The notes under the pieces: model-generated
The model's database searches: none
Told to the model about the DNA's origin: nothing
What the model saw: only the letters and a program-made list of their open reading frames with translations
Source: an uncultured Draconibacterium sp.
GTDB lineage: Bacteria; Bacteroidota; Bacteroidia; Bacteroidales; Prolixibacteraceae
Length of the DNA: 64,000 nucleotides
Direction of reading: 5' to 3'
NCBI RefSeq assembly: GCF_913060805.1
Contig: NZ_CAJXTC010000021.1
Location: 36,951-100,950 of the forward strand
Shown: piece after piece, positions 35,347 to 44,276 of the stretch
Position numbering within the stretch: position 1 is the first letter of the stretch
Layout of the letters: each line of letters starts with the position of its first letter
Position numbers and translations under genes: made by a program

Positions 35347-36285
35347 ATGAAGAATAGAAGAGAATTTCTGAGAATTTCAACAGCAGGTACAGTAGGTGTT
35401 TTAGCATTGGGAACCTACGCTTGTGGCTCGGGTGGTAAAAAACCTGTTGAGCAAGCGACAGAGGTAGTTAAGGCAGCAACCGGAATGGGTCTTGGCCTGC
35501 AACTTTATAGTATTCGCGATGCAATGGCAGCGGATGCGGCTGGTTCGTTAAAGAAAATTGCCGACATGGGCTATAAATTTGTTGAGATGGCTTCGTATGC
35601 CGATGGCAAATTTTATGGTGTTGAGCCAAAAGAATTCCAAAAAATGGTGGAAGACAATGGTATGAAAGTGGTAAGCAGCCACACCAGTGTTGAAGCTGAA
35701 GGAATTACAACTGCAAGCGCTCAGAAAATGGCCGATGCACACGCCGAAATTGGTGTTGAATATTGCGTTCAGCCTTGGATTGAAGAAAAAGACCGTAATA
35801 TTGAAACTTACAAAAAGATGATTGCCGAGTGGAATAAAGTTGGTGAGATCATGAAAAATGTAGGTATTCAGTTTGGTTACCATAACCATAACTTCGAGTT
35901 TAAACCAACCGACGGAATGGTACCTTATTACGATGTATTCCTGAAAGAAATGGATGCAGACCTCATCACCATGGAACTGGATTGTTACTGGGCAATGAAA
36001 GCAGGTCAGGATCCTGTTGAAATGTTCAACAAATATCCTGGACGCTTCCAACTGTTGCACTTTAAAGGTATGGGTAAAGAGGTTGTTGAGCCATTTTACA
36101 CGGTTGACAAAGACGATATTGTTTCTGTTGGAGCCGGTGTTGCCGATTACAAACGTATTTACGATGCACGCGAAACTGCTGGTTTGAAATACTTATTTGT
36201 TGAAGACGACAACCAGGGTAACGGAAAACCTTTTGAAGGTGTGAAAGCAAGTATCGATAATATTAATGCAAAGCTTTTTGTTTAA
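35347..36285 (+). CDS. Sugar phosphate isomerase/epimerase (xylose isomerase-like TIM barrel), Tat-exported
   Basis: 312 residues. The N-terminus carries a twin-arginine signal (NRREFLRISTAGTVGVLAL), with Cys26 in a lipobox-like TYACG context, so it is probably a Tat-exported lipoprotein. The mature part is an AP-endonuclease-2/xylose-isomerase-like barrel: LQLYSIRDAM, YKFVEMASY, FGYHNHNFEF, MELDCYWAMKAGQDP, LLHFKGMG and LFVEDDN supply likely metal ligands. Such exported isomerases occur often in Bacteroidota polysaccharide metabolism, but no such locus is nearby. AAGGA precedes the ATG, one of the better ribosome binding sites here. Confidence 0.88.
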   Translation: MKNRREFLRISTAGTVGVLALGTYACGSGGKKPVEQATEVVKAATGMGLGLQLYSIRDAMAADAAGSLKKIADMGYKFVEMASYADGKFYGVEPKEFQKMVEDNGMKVVSSHTSVEAEGITTASAQKMADAHAEIGVEYCVQPWIEEKDRNIETYKKMIAEWNKVGEIMKNVGIQFGYHNHNFEFKPTDGMVPYYDVFLKEMDADLITMELDCYWAMKAGQDPVEMFNKYPGRFQLLHFKGMGKEVVEPFYTVDKDDIVSVGAGVADYKRIYDARETAGLKYLFVEDDNQGNGKPFEGVKASIDNINAKLFV

Positions 36286-36303
36286 GCAAACGATATTTTA
36301 ACT

Positions 36304-36336
36304 AAAAACCGGATTCATTTGAATCCGGTTTTTTTT
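36304..36336 (+). terminator. Intrinsic terminator
   Basis: AACCGGATTC pairs with GAATCCGGTT around an ATTT loop, extended by A/T pairs and followed by a run of T. It lies 18 nt after the sugar isomerase stop and isolates that gene from the TetR operon. Confidence 0.9.
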
Positions 36337-36410
36337 GTCCCTAAATGTTATTTCATCCTGAAATTTAATCATTTCAGTAAAAACACCACCCGTAATTTCT
36401 AAAAAGCAAC

Positions 36411-36440
36411 TACATTTGCATAAATGAATGAACGTTCATT
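36411..36440 (+). promoter_or_regulatory. TetR operon promoter with palindromic operator
   Basis: TACATTTG (36411-36418) fits the Bacteroidota -7 element. Nine bases downstream lies a perfect 14-bp palindrome AATGAACGTTCATT (36427-36440), flanked by further partial symmetry, across the expected transcription start. Its position 16 nt before the TetR start codon strongly suggests an autorepression operator. Confidence 0.7.
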
Positions 36441-36455
36441 TATTAATTCAGAGAT

Positions 36456-37034
36456 ATGGCACGGATTACAGATCAGACAAAAATTGAGCGATTAAAACAG
36501 TCGACCATGAAACTGGTGGTTGATAACGGTTTTGGCGGAGCTTCAGTGGCTCTAATTTCGAAAGATGCACAAGTGGCTTCGGGCTATTTCTATATGCATT
36601 ACAAAGGTAAATACGAACTGGTAAATGCCATTTTACAAGAGGTTTACGGTGAAGTGTTCGGCTTTTTTGAAACTTTAATCGTACCGGAAAAACCGGTTTT
36701 GGAGACCATTGAAAACCTGATCCGTCATTTTGTGCAGTACGCCAATGAAGAACCGATCAGAGTGAAGTTTTTATACGTGCTCACCAACGATTATACATTT
36801 ATAATCGATCAGGAAATCCATGAAAACACTTTAAAGTTAATCGACAAGTTGCTGCAAATTGGCCGGTCAAACGGTACGTTTGATGACGAGCTTACAGTTA
36901 GCGATTTGTATTTGGTTTTAGTTCTGCTAACCATTCAGTTTATCAATCAAAAATATAAGCACGGTCAGCAAGAGACAATTACCGAATCGGACATTCAGCA
37001 TTTGCTAAAGATGATTTTTAAGTTCTTAAAATAA
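36456..37034 (+). CDS. TetR family transcriptional regulator
   Basis: 192 residues. Residues about 8-55 are a TetR helix-turn-helix (STMKLVVDNGFGGASVALISKDAQVASGYFYMHYKGKYELV). The C-terminal ligand domain is helical and matches no specific subgroup. It opens an operon with TolC, HlyD and two ABC-2 permeases, 33 nt before the TolC gene, and its own promoter contains a fitting palindrome. It probably represses the exporter until a substrate binds. Confidence 0.92.
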   Translation: MARITDQTKIERLKQSTMKLVVDNGFGGASVALISKDAQVASGYFYMHYKGKYELVNAILQEVYGEVFGFFETLIVPEKPVLETIENLIRHFVQYANEEPIRVKFLYVLTNDYTFIIDQEIHENTLKLIDKLLQIGRSNGTFDDELTVSDLYLVLVLLTIQFINQKYKHGQQETITESDIQHLLKMIFKFLK

Positions 37035-37067
37035 GAAAACAACAAAATACAGCTTACAATACTAGAA

Positions 37068-38594
37068 ATGAAAACAATTAAACAACAGAAAACAGTCTTG
37101 TTATTCCTGCTGCTTTTGGCAGTGGGAATTACGGTTAACGGGCAATCACAGAGCCAATTGTTGTCATTCGATCAGGCGATGCAAATAATGCTGGGACAAA
37201 ACCCGGCACTGTTGCGCCAGAAGGAAGAAATAAGGCAGAAAGAATTCGAGATCAAGTCGAAGAAAGGAATGCGTTTGCCGCAGGTTTCGTTAAATGCAAC
37301 GGCGGTCGCAATGTCCGATCCCTTGCACCTCGATTTGACTCCGGTTGGTGAAGCCATCAGTCCGCTGTACGAAACACTGGGTAATTACGGTGTTTTTAAC
37401 GGCGTTCCAAATCCCGATCCGGCAACCAATGCGCTTTACCCATATTTAAGCGACGACATGAGCACCGAAATTGTACGTCAGCAATTACTTGAAGGAGGCG
37501 AAGCAATTGCAGCCCACGACTGGGATGAGATTATTCAGGAGAAGAATTTTGCGTTACTGACAGCCAGTTTTGCGCTGCCAATTTATGCCGGAAGCAAAAT
37601 TAACGGAGCGAACCAGGCTGCCGAAGTCAATCTGGATATTAGCGAGCAGGAATTGCGTCATGCGGAAGGTGTTCTACTAACCGAATTGGTTACGCGTTAT
37701 TATGGTCTGGCTCTCGGATTGCAAGTGGAAAAACTTCGCAAAGAAATGCTGATAAGTATGGAGAACCATTACAACGATGCAAAAAAATTATTCGATAACG
37801 GAATGATTGCAAAAGTTGAATTGCTTCATGCGGAGGTCGCGAAAAACGAGGCCGAACGAGAAGTGAAGCAGGCGGTGCGGAATGTTGAAATATTACGAAC
37901 CGGCCTAAAAGCGACATTGGCAACTGATTCGATGGGCCTCGTGATCCCTGCTAACAATTTGTTCATCAATAACGAATTGACAGGTTTGGCTGCGTGGTTA
38001 GATCGTGCCAAAGAATTAAACCCTCAATTGAAACAAATTCAGGGTAAAAAGGAGCTTGTTGAGATAAAACACAAGGTAGAGAAAAACGAATATTTACCAA
38101 CGATTGCGGCAATGGGTAATTACAACATTGCCGACAAAAACTTCTCGCCATACATGCCCGAATGGGAACTTGGAATTGGAATGACATGGAATTTGTTTCA
38201 GGGAATGAGCCGCAAGAACAATATACTGGCCAGCGAAACTTTGCACAACCAGGTTGAATATGCAGAACAAAAAGCCAACAACGATTTGGAAGCGTATTTG
38301 GTAAAACTCTATAACGAATTGCAAATGCAAATGGAGCAAAAAACCGAACTGGAAACAACGTTGGAGTTGGCAAACGAATACCGCCAAAGTACAGAGACAG
38401 CCTTTAATGAAGGATTTGCAACGTCTACCGACGTGGTTGAGGCCAACACAAAAGTAATGCAGGTAAAAACATTACGCTTGAGTGTTTTATATAATTACGA
38501 TGTTGGTTTGGCGAATTTCCTGCAAACAGCGGGTGTTCCGGAACAATACATCGATTTCTCGAGTGGAGATAATACCGTAACCGAATCACTTTAA
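37068..38594 (+). CDS. TolC family outer-membrane efflux protein (ABC exporter partner)
   Basis: 508 residues with a signal peptide (LLFLLLLAVGITVNGQ). Two OEP repeats with long helices (EQELRHAEGVLLTELVTRYYGLALGLQVEKLRKEM; and LELANEYRQSTETAFNEGFATSTDVVEANTKVMQVKTLRLSVLYNYDVGLANFLQTAG) define the trimeric channel. It is distinct in sequence from the TolC of the RND operon. It is followed 24 nt later by the HlyD adaptor. Confidence 0.93.
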   Translation: MKTIKQQKTVLLFLLLLAVGITVNGQSQSQLLSFDQAMQIMLGQNPALLRQKEEIRQKEFEIKSKKGMRLPQVSLNATAVAMSDPLHLDLTPVGEAISPLYETLGNYGVFNGVPNPDPATNALYPYLSDDMSTEIVRQQLLEGGEAIAAHDWDEIIQEKNFALLTASFALPIYAGSKINGANQAAEVNLDISEQELRHAEGVLLTELVTRYYGLALGLQVEKLRKEMLISMENHYNDAKKLFDNGMIAKVELLHAEVAKNEAEREVKQAVRNVEILRTGLKATLATDSMGLVIPANNLFINNELTGLAAWLDRAKELNPQLKQIQGKKELVEIKHKVEKNEYLPTIAAMGNYNIADKNFSPYMPEWELGIGMTWNLFQGMSRKNNILASETLHNQVEYAEQKANNDLEAYLVKLYNELQMQMEQKTELETTLELANEYRQSTETAFNEGFATSTDVVEANTKVMQVKTLRLSVLYNYDVGLANFLQTAGVPEQYIDFSSGDNTVTESL

Positions 38595-38618
38595 AAACAA
38601 AAGCAAAAAACATAGATC

Positions 38619-39605
38619 ATGAATAAGAAGACGTTAAGCTCAATAATTGTACTTGTGGCTATCGTAGCATTTATAGTATACACATTTATTGTTGTTACAA
38701 AACCCGAGCCTGTAATTCTGCAGGGAGAGGTTGAAGCTCAGCAATACAATATTGCTTCAAAAGTTCCCGGCAGAATACAGAAGGTTGCTGTGGATAGGGG
38801 ACAAAAAGTTAAAAAAGGCGACTTTATTTTTTCCATAGATAGTCCTGAGATCAATGCAAAACTGGCCAATGCAAATGCCGCCCGCACTGCCGCAAGCGCT
38901 CAAAGCCGAAAAGCACAAAACGGAGCGCAACAGGAAGATATTACTGCAGCCTACAGTACCTATGTAAAAGCCGAAGCTGCCGCCCAGTTTGCTGAAAAGA
39001 CATTTGCACGCATTCAGAATTTATATGACGAAGGAGTGGTGCCTGCACAAAAACGCGACGAGGTTGAAACACAAATGAAGGCCGCCCGCGAAACTGCAAA
39101 TGCAGCCAAGGCCATTTGGCAGAAAGCAGAAAAAGGCGCCCGCGAAGAAGATAAAGAAGCTGCTGCAGCAATGGTAAAACGTGCTGAGGCAGCCATTGCC
39201 GAGGTGGAAGCTTACCTGGAAGAAACATCAATTAATGCTATCGCCGACGGCGAAGTGTCGGGAGTAAATGTGGAAGAAGGAGAATTGGTTTCAACAGGTT
39301 TTCCGGTAGTAACCCTACTCGATCTGAACGATATTTGGGTGACTCTTTACATCCGCGAAGATTACATGACTCATTTTAAAATGGGAAGTGTGTTTAAGGC
39401 TGTAATCCCCGGTCTTGACGGGCAGGAGTTCGAATTCAAAGTAAAATACATTAGCCCGTCGGCTGATTTTGCCCGATGGAATGCAACAAAAACTTCGGGA
39501 GAATTCGACTTAAAATCGTTTGAAGTTGAGGCGCGCCCGGTGAATAAAATCGATGGTCTGCGACCCGGAATGACAGCTGTTGTTACCTTACCCGAAATGA
39601 AATAA
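38619..39605 (+). CDS. HlyD/EmrA-like membrane fusion protein
   Basis: 328 residues. One N-terminal membrane helix (about 6-26, SSIIVLVAIVAFIVYTFIVVT) and no lipobox. A split biotinyl-lipoyl domain (YNIASKVPGRIQKVAVDRGQKVKKGDFIFSID and AIADGEVSGVNVEEGELVSTGFPVV) flanks an alanine- and glutamate-rich helical hairpin (about 85-200). The protein bridges inner-membrane permeases and TolC, like YbhG. The first permease gene starts 1 nt after the stop. Confidence 0.92.
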   Translation: MNKKTLSSIIVLVAIVAFIVYTFIVVTKPEPVILQGEVEAQQYNIASKVPGRIQKVAVDRGQKVKKGDFIFSIDSPEINAKLANANAARTAASAQSRKAQNGAQQEDITAAYSTYVKAEAAAQFAEKTFARIQNLYDEGVVPAQKRDEVETQMKAARETANAAKAIWQKAEKGAREEDKEAAAAMVKRAEAAIAEVEAYLEETSINAIADGEVSGVNVEEGELVSTGFPVVTLLDLNDIWVTLYIREDYMTHFKMGSVFKAVIPGLDGQEFEFKVKYISPSADFARWNATKTSGEFDLKSFEVEARPVNKIDGLRPGMTAVVTLPEMK

Positions 39606-39606
39606 A

Positions 39607-40788
39607 ATGGACGGGAAACAGAGACATCCTATTTTTGAAGTAATGATTCGTGAGGCCAGGCGGATTCAGCAAAATCCTGCCTATCGGTTTCTGCTTTTAA
39701 TCGGGCCGATCACGGGTATTCTGCTGCTCTTTTTTATCTTTCAGCAAGGAGCGGCAAAACGATTACCCATTGCTTTGGTGGATCAGGATAATTCATCACT
39801 TTCCGTAAAAGTTGGAAATGCTTTAAATGCCTCGCCCGATGTGGAGATTGTAGCCGGAGCACCTGATATGTTCCAGGCGCAGGAGTGGTTAAAACAGGGT
39901 CTTGTTCAGGCAATTGTTGTATTGCCCAATGAGCTGGAGAAAAAAGTATTCCAGGGAATGGAAGCACCTGTTCCGGTTTACATCAACGGTACAAACGTAA
40001 CGGTTGCAGGAGTTGTCCAACGTTCGGTTTTAACTACGCTTAATACCTTGTCGGCCGGAATTCAGATTAAAAAACTGGCCCTTGAAGGCAACAATGCTCA
40101 AAAAGCGATGGCGCGGGTTGTTCCTGTGCAAATTCAAAAGCATGTCTTGTTCAATCCGTATACAAATTATGCCTACTTCCTTAACTCGGCAATGCTTTAC
40201 TTTACTTTGTTTTTGTTTGCCTTTATGAGCTCGGTTTACACTTTCGGGAATGAGTTGAAACGAGGCACAGGACAAAGTCTTTTAGAAGCTGGAAACAACA
40301 GTGTGCGTATGGCAATTGTTGGGAAACTTTTTCCGTACACCGTAATTTATTCGGGTTTCGCAATGCTGATTGCCTACCTGCTCTATGAGGTTGAAGGAAT
40401 GCCGTTAAATGGCAGCTTTGTTGTCATTTTTTGCGGTCAGTTTATTACGATTATCGCTTACCAGATGCTGGGATTGATATTCGTTTCATTAACCAAAAAC
40501 CTGCGTTTGTCGCTGTCGGTTGGGAGTGCTTATATAATGATGGGAATTACATTCTCGGGACTTACTTTCCCGATAGAAGGAATGATGCCTTTTGTAAAAA
40601 TGCTTACGGCGATCTTCCCTTTTACCTGGTGGGAGAAACTTTTTATTTCGCAATCGTTACGCGGAGCACCAATAAAAGAAGCGCTGCCGTATTTGTGTTA
40701 CATCCTCCTATTTATGCTATCGGGAATGGCTGTATTTAAAATGTATAAGAAGAGCCTGAGCGATCCGAAACACTGGGGAAAACAATAG
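39607..40788 (+). CDS. ABC-2 type exporter permease (YbhS-like), first copy
   Basis: 393 residues of the ABC2_membrane_3 type: one N-terminal helix (FLLLIGPITGILLLFFIF), a periplasmic domain of about 150 residues (PIALVDQDNSSLSVKVGNALNASPDVEIV), then five membrane helices from residue about 195. It resembles E. coli YbhS/YbhR. The gene has no in-operon ATPase partner, and the sequence itself has no Walker motif. It probably forms a heterodimer with the next permease. Confidence 0.9.
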   Translation: MDGKQRHPIFEVMIREARRIQQNPAYRFLLLIGPITGILLLFFIFQQGAAKRLPIALVDQDNSSLSVKVGNALNASPDVEIVAGAPDMFQAQEWLKQGLVQAIVVLPNELEKKVFQGMEAPVPVYINGTNVTVAGVVQRSVLTTLNTLSAGIQIKKLALEGNNAQKAMARVVPVQIQKHVLFNPYTNYAYFLNSAMLYFTLFLFAFMSSVYTFGNELKRGTGQSLLEAGNNSVRMAIVGKLFPYTVIYSGFAMLIAYLLYEVEGMPLNGSFVVIFCGQFITIIAYQMLGLIFVSLTKNLRLSLSVGSAYIMMGITFSGLTFPIEGMMPFVKMLTAIFPFTWWEKLFISQSLRGAPIKEALPYLCYILLFMLSGMAVFKMYKKSLSDPKHWGKQ

Positions 40789-40793
40789 GAATT

Positions 40794-41993
40794 ATGACGA
40801 AAGACAAGAATAAAATAAACAGCTTCGAATTAATGGCTTTTCATTTTAAGAATGAATTGAAAGCTATTTTTACGGATAGCGGGGCTGTGTTGATTTTGGT
40901 CGGTGCGCTGCTAATTTATCCATTGTTGTATTCTTTCGGATACTTTAACGAAGTGCTTACCGATTTGCCGATTGGTGTTGTCGATTTGGATCAAACAGCC
41001 ACTAGCCGGAAATACACAAATATGTTGGATGCATCGCGCGATGTTGAGGTTTCATATAATCCGCAAAGTTTGAAAGAGGCCGAAGAACTTTTTATGGCCA
41101 ATAAAATTGATGGTGTTTTACTTATCCCGAAGGGATTTCAGAAAAACGTACTGTCGACCAAACAGGCCAATGTTGCTGTTTACGCCGATGGTAGTTACCT
41201 GTTAAAATACAAAACATTCTACACGGCGGCACAAACCGTTAATGCTTATTTTGGGGCAGGAGTAGGAGTGCAGCATTACCTGGCCGAAGGGAAATCGTTG
41301 CGACAGGCAAAAGTTTCGGCTAGTCCGCTGAGTATTCAAACGCATATGCTTTACATTCCTGCTGGTTCGTACGGTAGTTTTATCATGCCGGGATTGATCA
41401 TCATCATCATTCAGCAAACATTACTGATTGGTATCGGAATTATGGGAGGTACTTTTTCCGAGTCAAAAGGATCGCCGTTCAGGTTGCCGGAAAACAAACG
41501 CAGACGCGAAATCATTCCACTGGTTTTGGGTCGGGTTGGGGCTTATTTACTAATCTCAGCATTTAATATTTGTCTGGCACTGATCATTATTCACGATTGG
41601 TTCAACTATCCCGACAAAGGCAATATGTTTGATGTGCTAATGTTATTATTCCCGTTTTTATTGGCAGTAATCTTCTTCGGAATTGGACTGTCGACTTTCT
41701 TTAAACATCGTGAGTCGGCCATTGTATTTATGATGTTTTTGTCGCCGATAGCCTTATTTTTAAGCGGTATTTCGTGGCCTGTTTCTGCCATGCCCGATTG
41801 GTTAGTAGGTCTTTCCAAAATTCTGCCCGGCACAACTACTGTTCCTGCCTACTTGCGTTTGCGCACAATGGGCGTGGGAATTACAGAGGTTAAATCAGAA
41901 GTGCTAAAGTTGTATTTGCAGGCCGGGAGTTACGCCATTCTGACGATTGCATATTTCTACATTCGGTTGTATGTAGGGAAAATTAGAAAGTGA
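40794..41993 (+). CDS. ABC-2 type exporter permease (YbhR-like), second copy
   Basis: 399 residues, same plan as the preceding permease: helix (DSGAVLILVGALLIYPLLYSFGYF), periplasmic domain (LPIGVVDLDQTATSRKYTNMLDASRDVEVSYNP), then a cluster of membrane helices in the C-terminal half. It starts 5 nt after the first permease. It ends the operon; a strong bidirectional terminator follows. Energy coupling must come from an ATPase encoded elsewhere, or the system works differently. Confidence 0.9.
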   Translation: MTKDKNKINSFELMAFHFKNELKAIFTDSGAVLILVGALLIYPLLYSFGYFNEVLTDLPIGVVDLDQTATSRKYTNMLDASRDVEVSYNPQSLKEAEELFMANKIDGVLLIPKGFQKNVLSTKQANVAVYADGSYLLKYKTFYTAAQTVNAYFGAGVGVQHYLAEGKSLRQAKVSASPLSIQTHMLYIPAGSYGSFIMPGLIIIIIQQTLLIGIGIMGGTFSESKGSPFRLPENKRRREIIPLVLGRVGAYLLISAFNICLALIIIHDWFNYPDKGNMFDVLMLLFPFLLAVIFFGIGLSTFFKHRESAIVFMMFLSPIALFLSGISWPVSAMPDWLVGLSKILPGTTTVPAYLRLRTMGVGITEVKSEVLKLYLQAGSYAILTIAYFYIRLYVGKIRK

Positions 41994-42008
41994 CAACTGA
42001 AGTAATAG

Positions 42009-42048
42009 AAAAAAAAAGCTTTGATCCGATGGTCAAAGCTTTTTATTT
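42009..42048. terminator. Bidirectional intrinsic terminator
   Basis: AAAGCTTTGA and TCAAAGCTTT pair around an 8-nt loop (42025-42032). The left side has a run of ten A and the right side a T-rich run, so the hairpin has a T-tract in either transcript direction. It serves the exporter operon on the plus strand and the 50-codon gene on the minus strand. Confidence 0.85.
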
Positions 42049-42199
42049 AATTCAAAATTACTTTCAGTTTCAATTTTCGGGCTTTTTTGTAAAGCCTGAT
42101 GGAATCTTTAGAAACGGCAGTTGGAATGTCAACTTTTACGTTCCACACCGCACCTGTTTCTTGTAATTCCGGTTTTCCGTTTTTAAAATTGTCTTTCAT
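42047..42199 (-). CDS. Small protein of unknown function, 50 residues
   Basis: ATG at 42199 and TAA ending at 42047 enclose 50 codons. The protein is basic and cytoplasmic by appearance, with an interesting second half (WNVKVDIPTAVSKDSIRLYK and KARKLKLKVILN). Coding support: regular codon use, a position directly upstream of the intrinsic terminator at 42009-42048, and no better feature in this stretch. No family is recognised. It is followed by nothing on its strand and is preceded by the HMA lipoprotein gene. Confidence 0.6.
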   Translation of the reverse strand: MKDNFKNGKPELQETGAVWNVKVDIPTAVSKDSIRLYKKARKLKLKVILN

Positions 42200-42311
42200 T
42201 GTTTCTATGGCTTTTATGCAATGTACGGAATTTTACAAATATTATGCCGAAAAACGAGGTGATTTATCACCAGAACATTGTGAGCAGTAGTAATTTAACT
42301 GCCGGCAACGC

Positions 42312-42620
42312 CTATTTTACAGCTTTTATAGTATATCCGCGCTTTTCAATGCTTTTTTCAATATCATCGATCGACACTGCCGATGCGTTGTATGTAACAA
42401 TGGCAGTGGAGTCAGCGAGTGTCACTTTTACCGATTCAATCCCACTCAGGGAATTTACTCCCTTTTCTACCGAAGTCACGCAGGCGTCGCAATGCAATCC
42501 GCCAATATCAATAGTTGATTCTACAATCTGCTCCGGTTGAGCAACTTCAGTGGTTTTTTGTGTTCCTGAGTTACAGGCTACAAATCCCATCAGGATGAAT
42601 AAATACAATAGTTTTTTCAT
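42312..42620 (-). CDS. Heavy-metal-associated (HMA) domain lipoprotein
   Basis: 102 residues. The lipobox GFVAC gives lipidated Cys16. The mature part, after a short linker, is one HMA ferredoxin-like domain with the metal motif GGLHCDACV (CxxC) and a typical end (VTYNASAVSIDDIEKSIEKRGYTIKAV). It should bind Cu(I) or a similar soft metal in the periplasm, as a carrier or sensor. The DUF302 gene ends 27 nt upstream, so they are probably one operon. Confidence 0.9.
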   Translation of the reverse strand: MKKLLYLFILMGFVACNSGTQKTTEVAQPEQIVESTIDIGGLHCDACVTSVEKGVNSLSGIESVKVTLADSTAIVTYNASAVSIDDIEKSIEKRGYTIKAVK

Positions 42621-42647
42621 GGTAGTTTTTATTGTTTTTAGTTTTAA

Positions 42648-43118
42648 TTACTTGATAACGGGAGCCAGTATCTGTTTATTTTCTTCGCTGGCCGCTCCCA
42701 TAACGGTTTTAACTTTGTTCCCCATAAATTTCGAGAAGAGGCCGGAGTTCAGCATCGATACATAGGTTTTTCCATTTCGTTCGTAAACTGCAACGCGGCA
42801 TGGCATTAGTGCCGAAACAACACGTTCCTGGTCGCTGCTTAAAATCTGGTAAGCATGATCGGGTTTGCACAGCGAAAAAACTTTAACAGGTTTTACTTCA
42901 AAACCGTGCTTTTTCATGGTAGCCTGCAAATCGTATAAATGCGGCATGCTCCAGTTGTTGTTTTTTGCTGATTGTTCAATGGCGGCAACAGTTTCGTCAA
43001 ATCCCAGTTTGCTTTCGTTTACCACAAACATCTGTTTGGGCATGATTACAATCAAAAGAACCACTGTTAAAATTATTCCTGCAATAAGTCCGGTGAAAAA
43101 CATAGTTAATCCTTTCAT
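42648..43118 (-). CDS. DUF302 family membrane-anchored protein
   Basis: 156 residues. One N-terminal membrane helix (about 7-26, FFTGLIAGIILTVVLLIVIM) then a DUF302 domain: SKLGFDETVAAIEQSAKNNNW, VKVFSLCKPDHAYQILSS, ALMPCRVAVYERNGKTYVSMLNSGLFSKFMG. Two Cys residues in the domain (in SLCKP and MPCRV) could bind metal or heme. DUF302 proteins often accompany metal or sulfur genes; here an HMA lipoprotein follows. Function unestablished. Confidence 0.88.
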   Translation of the reverse strand: MKGLTMFFTGLIAGIILTVVLLIVIMPKQMFVVNESKLGFDETVAAIEQSAKNNNWSMPHLYDLQATMKKHGFEVKPVKVFSLCKPDHAYQILSSDQERVVSALMPCRVAVYERNGKTYVSMLNSGLFSKFMGNKVKTVMGAASEENKQILAPVIK

Positions 43119-43204
43119 TCTTAGTTTTTAATAAGATACGAAGAAAGAACAAACAATTGGAAACTTTTGTTTGATAGATTTGCTTGATGGTGCTTAGAAA
43201 CCTA

Positions 43205-43242
43205 TAAAAAAAAAGGGAACCACTCATCCGAATGATCCCCTT
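43205..43242 (-). terminator. Intrinsic terminator of cysK
   Basis: Read on the minus strand, AAGGG pairs with CCCTT and an inner TCAT/ATGA helix closes a CCGA-type loop, followed by a run of about ten T. It lies 21 nt after the cysK stop. Confidence 0.75.
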
Positions 43243-43262
43243 CCTGTATATTGAAGTTAGTT

Positions 43263-44174
43263 TTAATATAAACCTTCAATTGATAAATAGCGCTCGCCGT
43301 GGTCGTACGAGAAAGTAAGAATTCTCGATCCCTTTGGAAGTTCTTTTATCTTTTTGGCAACCGCTGCCAACGATGCTCCCGATGAAATACCGACAAACAA
43401 ACCTTCTTCTCGTGCTGCTTTTTGTGCATATTCAAAAGCTTCGTCTTTGCTGATTTCAACCGTTCCGTCAAGCAGATCGGTATTCAGGTTGTTAGGAATA
43501 AAGCCTGCTCCAATTCCCTGAATTCCGTGTGGACCGGGATCTTTTCCGCCAATTACTGGGCTTGAATCCGGTTCAACTGCAAAAACTTTCAGGTTCGGAA
43601 ATTTCTCTTTTAAAACCTCAGCAACACCGGTAATGTGTCCTCCGGTTCCAACACCGGTAATCAGGTAATCAAAACCTTCAGGGAAGTCTTTCAGAATTTC
43701 CTGTGCTGTAAAGTTATGGTGTACCGCTACGTTTGCCGGGTTGTTAAACTGTTGTGGAATCCAGGCATTGTCCAGTTCACTGGCCAGTTCTTCAGCTTTG
43801 GCAATGGCACCTTTCATCCCTTTTTCTTTAGGTGTTAATTCCAGCTCGGCACCAAATACTTTCAATGCTCTTCTTCTCTCCAACGACATTGACTCTGGCA
43901 TGGTAAGAATTAAACGGTAACCTTTTACGGCTGCTACCAGTGCTAACCCGATTCCGGTATTTCCTGATGTAGGTTCAATAATCACCGAACCTTCTTTTAA
44001 TATCCCTTTCTTTTCCGCATCCTCTACCATCGCCAGTGCAATACGGTCTTTTATACTACCTCCGGGATTTGTTTTTTCAACTTTCACCCAAACTTCGTAA
44101 TCCTCAGGGTAGAGGCGGTTAATTTTTACATGTGGCGTGTTGCCAATGGTCTCTAAAATGTTCTTTGCTTTCAT
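43263..44174 (-). CDS. cysK: O-acetylserine sulfhydrylase (cysteine synthase A)
   Basis: 303 residues, the normal CysK length. The PLP Lys lies in [12 protein letters not shown], the substrate loop is [12 protein letters not shown], and the phosphate-binding glycines are [11 protein letters not shown]; the C-terminal [10 protein letters not shown] closes the fold. The enzyme makes L-cysteine from O-acetyl-L-serine and sulfide in the cytoplasm. A leader peptide with Met and Cys codon runs and an intrinsic terminator lie between its promoter and its start codon, so expression is predicted to respond to charged tRNA-Cys (and possibly tRNA-Met). Confidence 0.96.
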   Translation of the reverse strand: MKAKNILETIGNTPHVKINRLYPEDYEVWVKVEKTNPGGSIKDRIALAMVEDAEKKGILKEGSVIIEPTSGNTGIGLALVAAVKGYRLILTMPESMSLERRRALKVFGAELELTPKEKGMKGAIAKAEELASELDNAWIPQQFNNPANVAVHHNFTAQEILKDFPEGFDYLITGVGTGGHITGVAEVLKEKFPNLKVFAVEPDSSPVIGGKDPGPHGIQGIGAGFIPNNLNTDLLDGTVEISKDEAFEYAQKAAREEGLFVGISSGASLAAVAKKIKELPKGSRILTFSYDHGERYLSIEGLY

Positions 44175-44217
44175 CTGTTTTTAATTATTGAGTTATCTCG
44201 GTAAATATTCATTAAAC

Positions 44218-44250
44218 AAAAAAAAGGCCTTTCCGTTCACGGAAAGGCCT
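44218..44250 (-). terminator. cysK attenuator terminator hairpin
   Basis: AGGCCTTTCCG pairs perfectly with CGGAAAGGCCT (11 bp, 4-nt loop at 44236-44239); on the minus strand it is followed by eight T (44225-44218). It sits 44 nt before the cysK ATG and just after a leader ORF. The 5' arm on the transcript (CCTTTCC) can instead pair with GGAAAGG inside the leader (44293-44299), forming an antiterminator. Confidence 0.9.
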
Positions 44251-44276
44251 CGTATAATCTTGCAATTAAGCTCAAG

